DNA of 64,000 nucleotides from Epithemia pelagica (Eukaryota; Bacillariophyta; Bacillariophyceae; Surirellales; Surirellaceae), in NCBI GenBank assembly GCA_946965045.2, contig OX337229.1, positions 6,262,001 through 6,326,000 on the forward strand, written 5' to 3'. The notes under the pieces are model-generated. The model did no database searches and was not told the origin of the DNA. It saw only the letters and a list, made by a program, of their open reading frames with translations. The number at the start of each line of letters is the position of its first letter. Position 1 is the first letter of the stretch. This document shows positions 47,601 to 50,600 of the stretch, piece by piece. The translations under genes were made by a program, and so were the position numbers.

Positions 47601-50600
47601 CAACTAGTTTGGTTCCCAAGGTGAAAACGAGGGACATGCCACCGTTCTTGGACAAGCTCAAGAAACGTACCGTGCCATCCAATGAAAAATGTGTGGCTAC
47701 TTCTCCTATCGTTCCTGTATGGGATGACGATACCGATGTTGCTACTCGTGTTAATGATGGTGCTCTGTCGCAACGAGATGCTGGTAGTCCATCAAAGCCA
47801 ACGACACCAGAACAGGAAAAGCAAAACGACGAGGATTCAAAGCATCCGACTAGTTTGGTTCCCAAGGTGAAAACGAGGGACATGCCACCGTTTTTGGACA
47901 AGCTCAAGAAACGTACCGTGCCATCCAATGAAAAATCTGTGGCTACTTCTCCTATCGTTCCTGTACGGGATGACGATACCGATGTTGCTACTCGTGTTGG
48001 TGATGGTGCTCTGTCGCAACGAGATGCTGGTAGTCCATCAAAGCCATCGACACCAGAAGAGGAAAAGCAAAACGACGAGGATTCAAAGCATCCAACTACT
48101 AGTTTGGTTCCCAAGGTGAAAACGAGGGACATGCCACCGTTTTTGGACAAGCTCAAGAAACGTACCGTGCCATCCAATGAAAAATCTGTGGCAACTTCTC
48201 CTATCGTTCCTGTACGGGATGACGATACCGCTGTTGCTACTTGTGTTGGTGATGGTGCTCTGTCGCAACGAGATGCTGGTAGTCCATCAAAGCCAACGAC
48301 ACCAGAACAGGAAAAGCAAAACGACGAGGATTCAAAGCATCCAACTAGTTTGGTTCCCAAGGTGAAAACGAGGGACATGCCACCGTTTTTGGACAAGCTC
48401 AAGAAACGTACCGTGCCATCCAATGAAAAATCTGTGGCAACTTCTCCTATCGTTCCTGTACGGGATGACGATACCGCTGTTGCTACTTGTGTTGGTGATG
48501 GTGCTCTGTCGCAACGAGATGCTGGTAGTCCATCAAAGCCAACGACACCAGAACAGGAAAAGCAAAACGACGAGGATTCAAAGCATCCAACTAGTTTGGT
48601 TCCCAAGGTGAAAACGAGGGACATGCCACCGTTTTTGGACAAGCTCAAGAAACGTACCGTGCCATCCAATGAAAAATCTGTGGCAACTTCTCCTATCGTT
48701 CCTGTACGGGATGACGATACCGATGTTGCTACTCGTGTTGGTGATGGTGCTCTGTCGCAACGAGATGCTGGTAGTCCATCAAAGCCAACGACACCAGAAC
48801 AGGAAAAGCAAAACGACGAGGATTCAAAGCATCCAACTAGTTTGGTTCCCAAGGTGAAAACGAGGGACATGCCACCGTTTTTGGACAAGCTCAAGAAACG
48901 TACTGGCAATGAAAAATCTGTGGCAACTTCTCCTATCGTTCCTGTACGGGATGACGATACCGATGTTGCTACTCGTGTTGGTGATGGTGCTCTGTCGCAA
49001 CGAGATGCTGGTAGTCCATCAAAGCCAACGACACCAGAACAGGAAAAGCAAAATGACGAGAATTCAAAGCATCCAACTAGTTTGGTTCCCAAGGTGAAAA
49101 CGAGGGACATGCCACCGTTTTTGGACAAGCTCAAGAAACGTACCGTGCCATCCAATGAAAAATCTGTGGCAACTTCTCCTATCGTCCGTGCAGAGCATGG
49201 CGGTACTCCATGGAATGTGTCTGAAACTAAACCTGTGGACGGTTTCTGTGTTTTGTCCGATGAATTGAAGTCTGAATCAACCGTGATCGATGCAATTGAT
49301 CGAAATCCAATTTTCGCTTGTTCCCAAAGAAACAGCTTACATGAAAGTTTTAGTGAGCATACGTTCGAGGTTCGAGAAGATGGCCAGTTGCTCTCATTCA
49401 TTGATTTATCAATTTCAGATGGCGGCGATGAATCAAAACGAGACAATAGAGTCGTGGATATGAGTTCCCGAAGGAACTCGATTACTTCTGTTGCTTCACT
49501 CGGTGATCCGACAAGGCTTGATGAGAGATTTGTTAGTGTTGTCGCTTTAGATGATCTTGAACCCGATAATGGCTCCAAGACCAGTGAAAATGAGTCTGCG
49601 ACCTTTTTAAAACAGCCGCCTCAATCGGATGACGAGAATTCGTTCAGCGAGGAAGAGATTATGGAATGTGAAGAAGAAGCGGTGCTGCGAACAGCTGGAG
49701 TGGAAGTGTTACCCCTTTGTCATGGCCATGACTCTTTTGTTGAGGAAGAGATATCGGAGACTGAGGAAGAACGTTTAATTTCAGAATTCAATGGAAATGA
49801 GTCTTTTATCGAAGAAGAAATATGTGAACTTGACGATGGTTTCAAACCACCAGGGTTCAATGGGAATGAATCCTTTATTGAAGAAGAGATTTCTGAGACG
49901 GACGATGTTGTGTCGCCAAGAACGCACCTTCCGGTTAGTCCTGAAACCCCGTTGTCAGAGACTGCTACATCTCTTGACATGTGGGACCAAGTGAAAGAAC
50001 TTGATCTTGATTGCTCGTCAGAGTCACTGGAAGACCAATCGGTATCTATGGATTCTGTTGAAACAGAGACATCTGAGGAGGATATGTTTGAAGAAGTTAT
50101 TGAAGAAGAGGTGTTGGATGATGAGGGCAGTTTCTTCAAGTCGCCATCAAAAGCTACAGAAAAGAAGCAACTGATGTTACTTTCGCCCATTTCTGAAGTA
50201 ACCTCTGATGACAGCGTTGAAGCGACACCCAAAGGAATAATTCAAAAAACAAGGGTGCAAGCCGAAGCTTCTGTTGCTCCCATACCAGTATGTGAAATGA
50301 GTGAAAGTCTTCAAAAAGACGTTTCATCATTACCATCAGCTTTTCCTGAAGTCGCGGCCTTGGTACCTCACAGGTTCGATTCTGATATGGCGACTTTCGT
50401 TGTGAGAAAACCATATGGCGCTGAGACTGACCAAAGTATTTGGTTCGAGAACGGGGAACTTGGGGCTAAAGTTTACCAGCAACATGCATCAGTACACAAT
50501 GTGAACACTATCGAGGTTGTTGCACAAATTCATGTCGATGGGTCCAAATTTCTACTTCATGGGCATGGTTCAATTCGTCACGGTAGTTCAGACGGAGTGT

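Noticed and set aside
40961-49186. CRISPR-like or satellite array
   Set aside because: The repeats have no spacers, keep one protein frame across all length classes, and continue into unique coding sequence on both sides.
40843-49578. Three very long open frames on the minus strand across the array (about 1,050, 630 and 1,180 codons)
   Set aside because: They are open only because the repeat unit is a multiple of three and happens to lack stops on that frame. They end where the array's neighbours begin and have no independent features.
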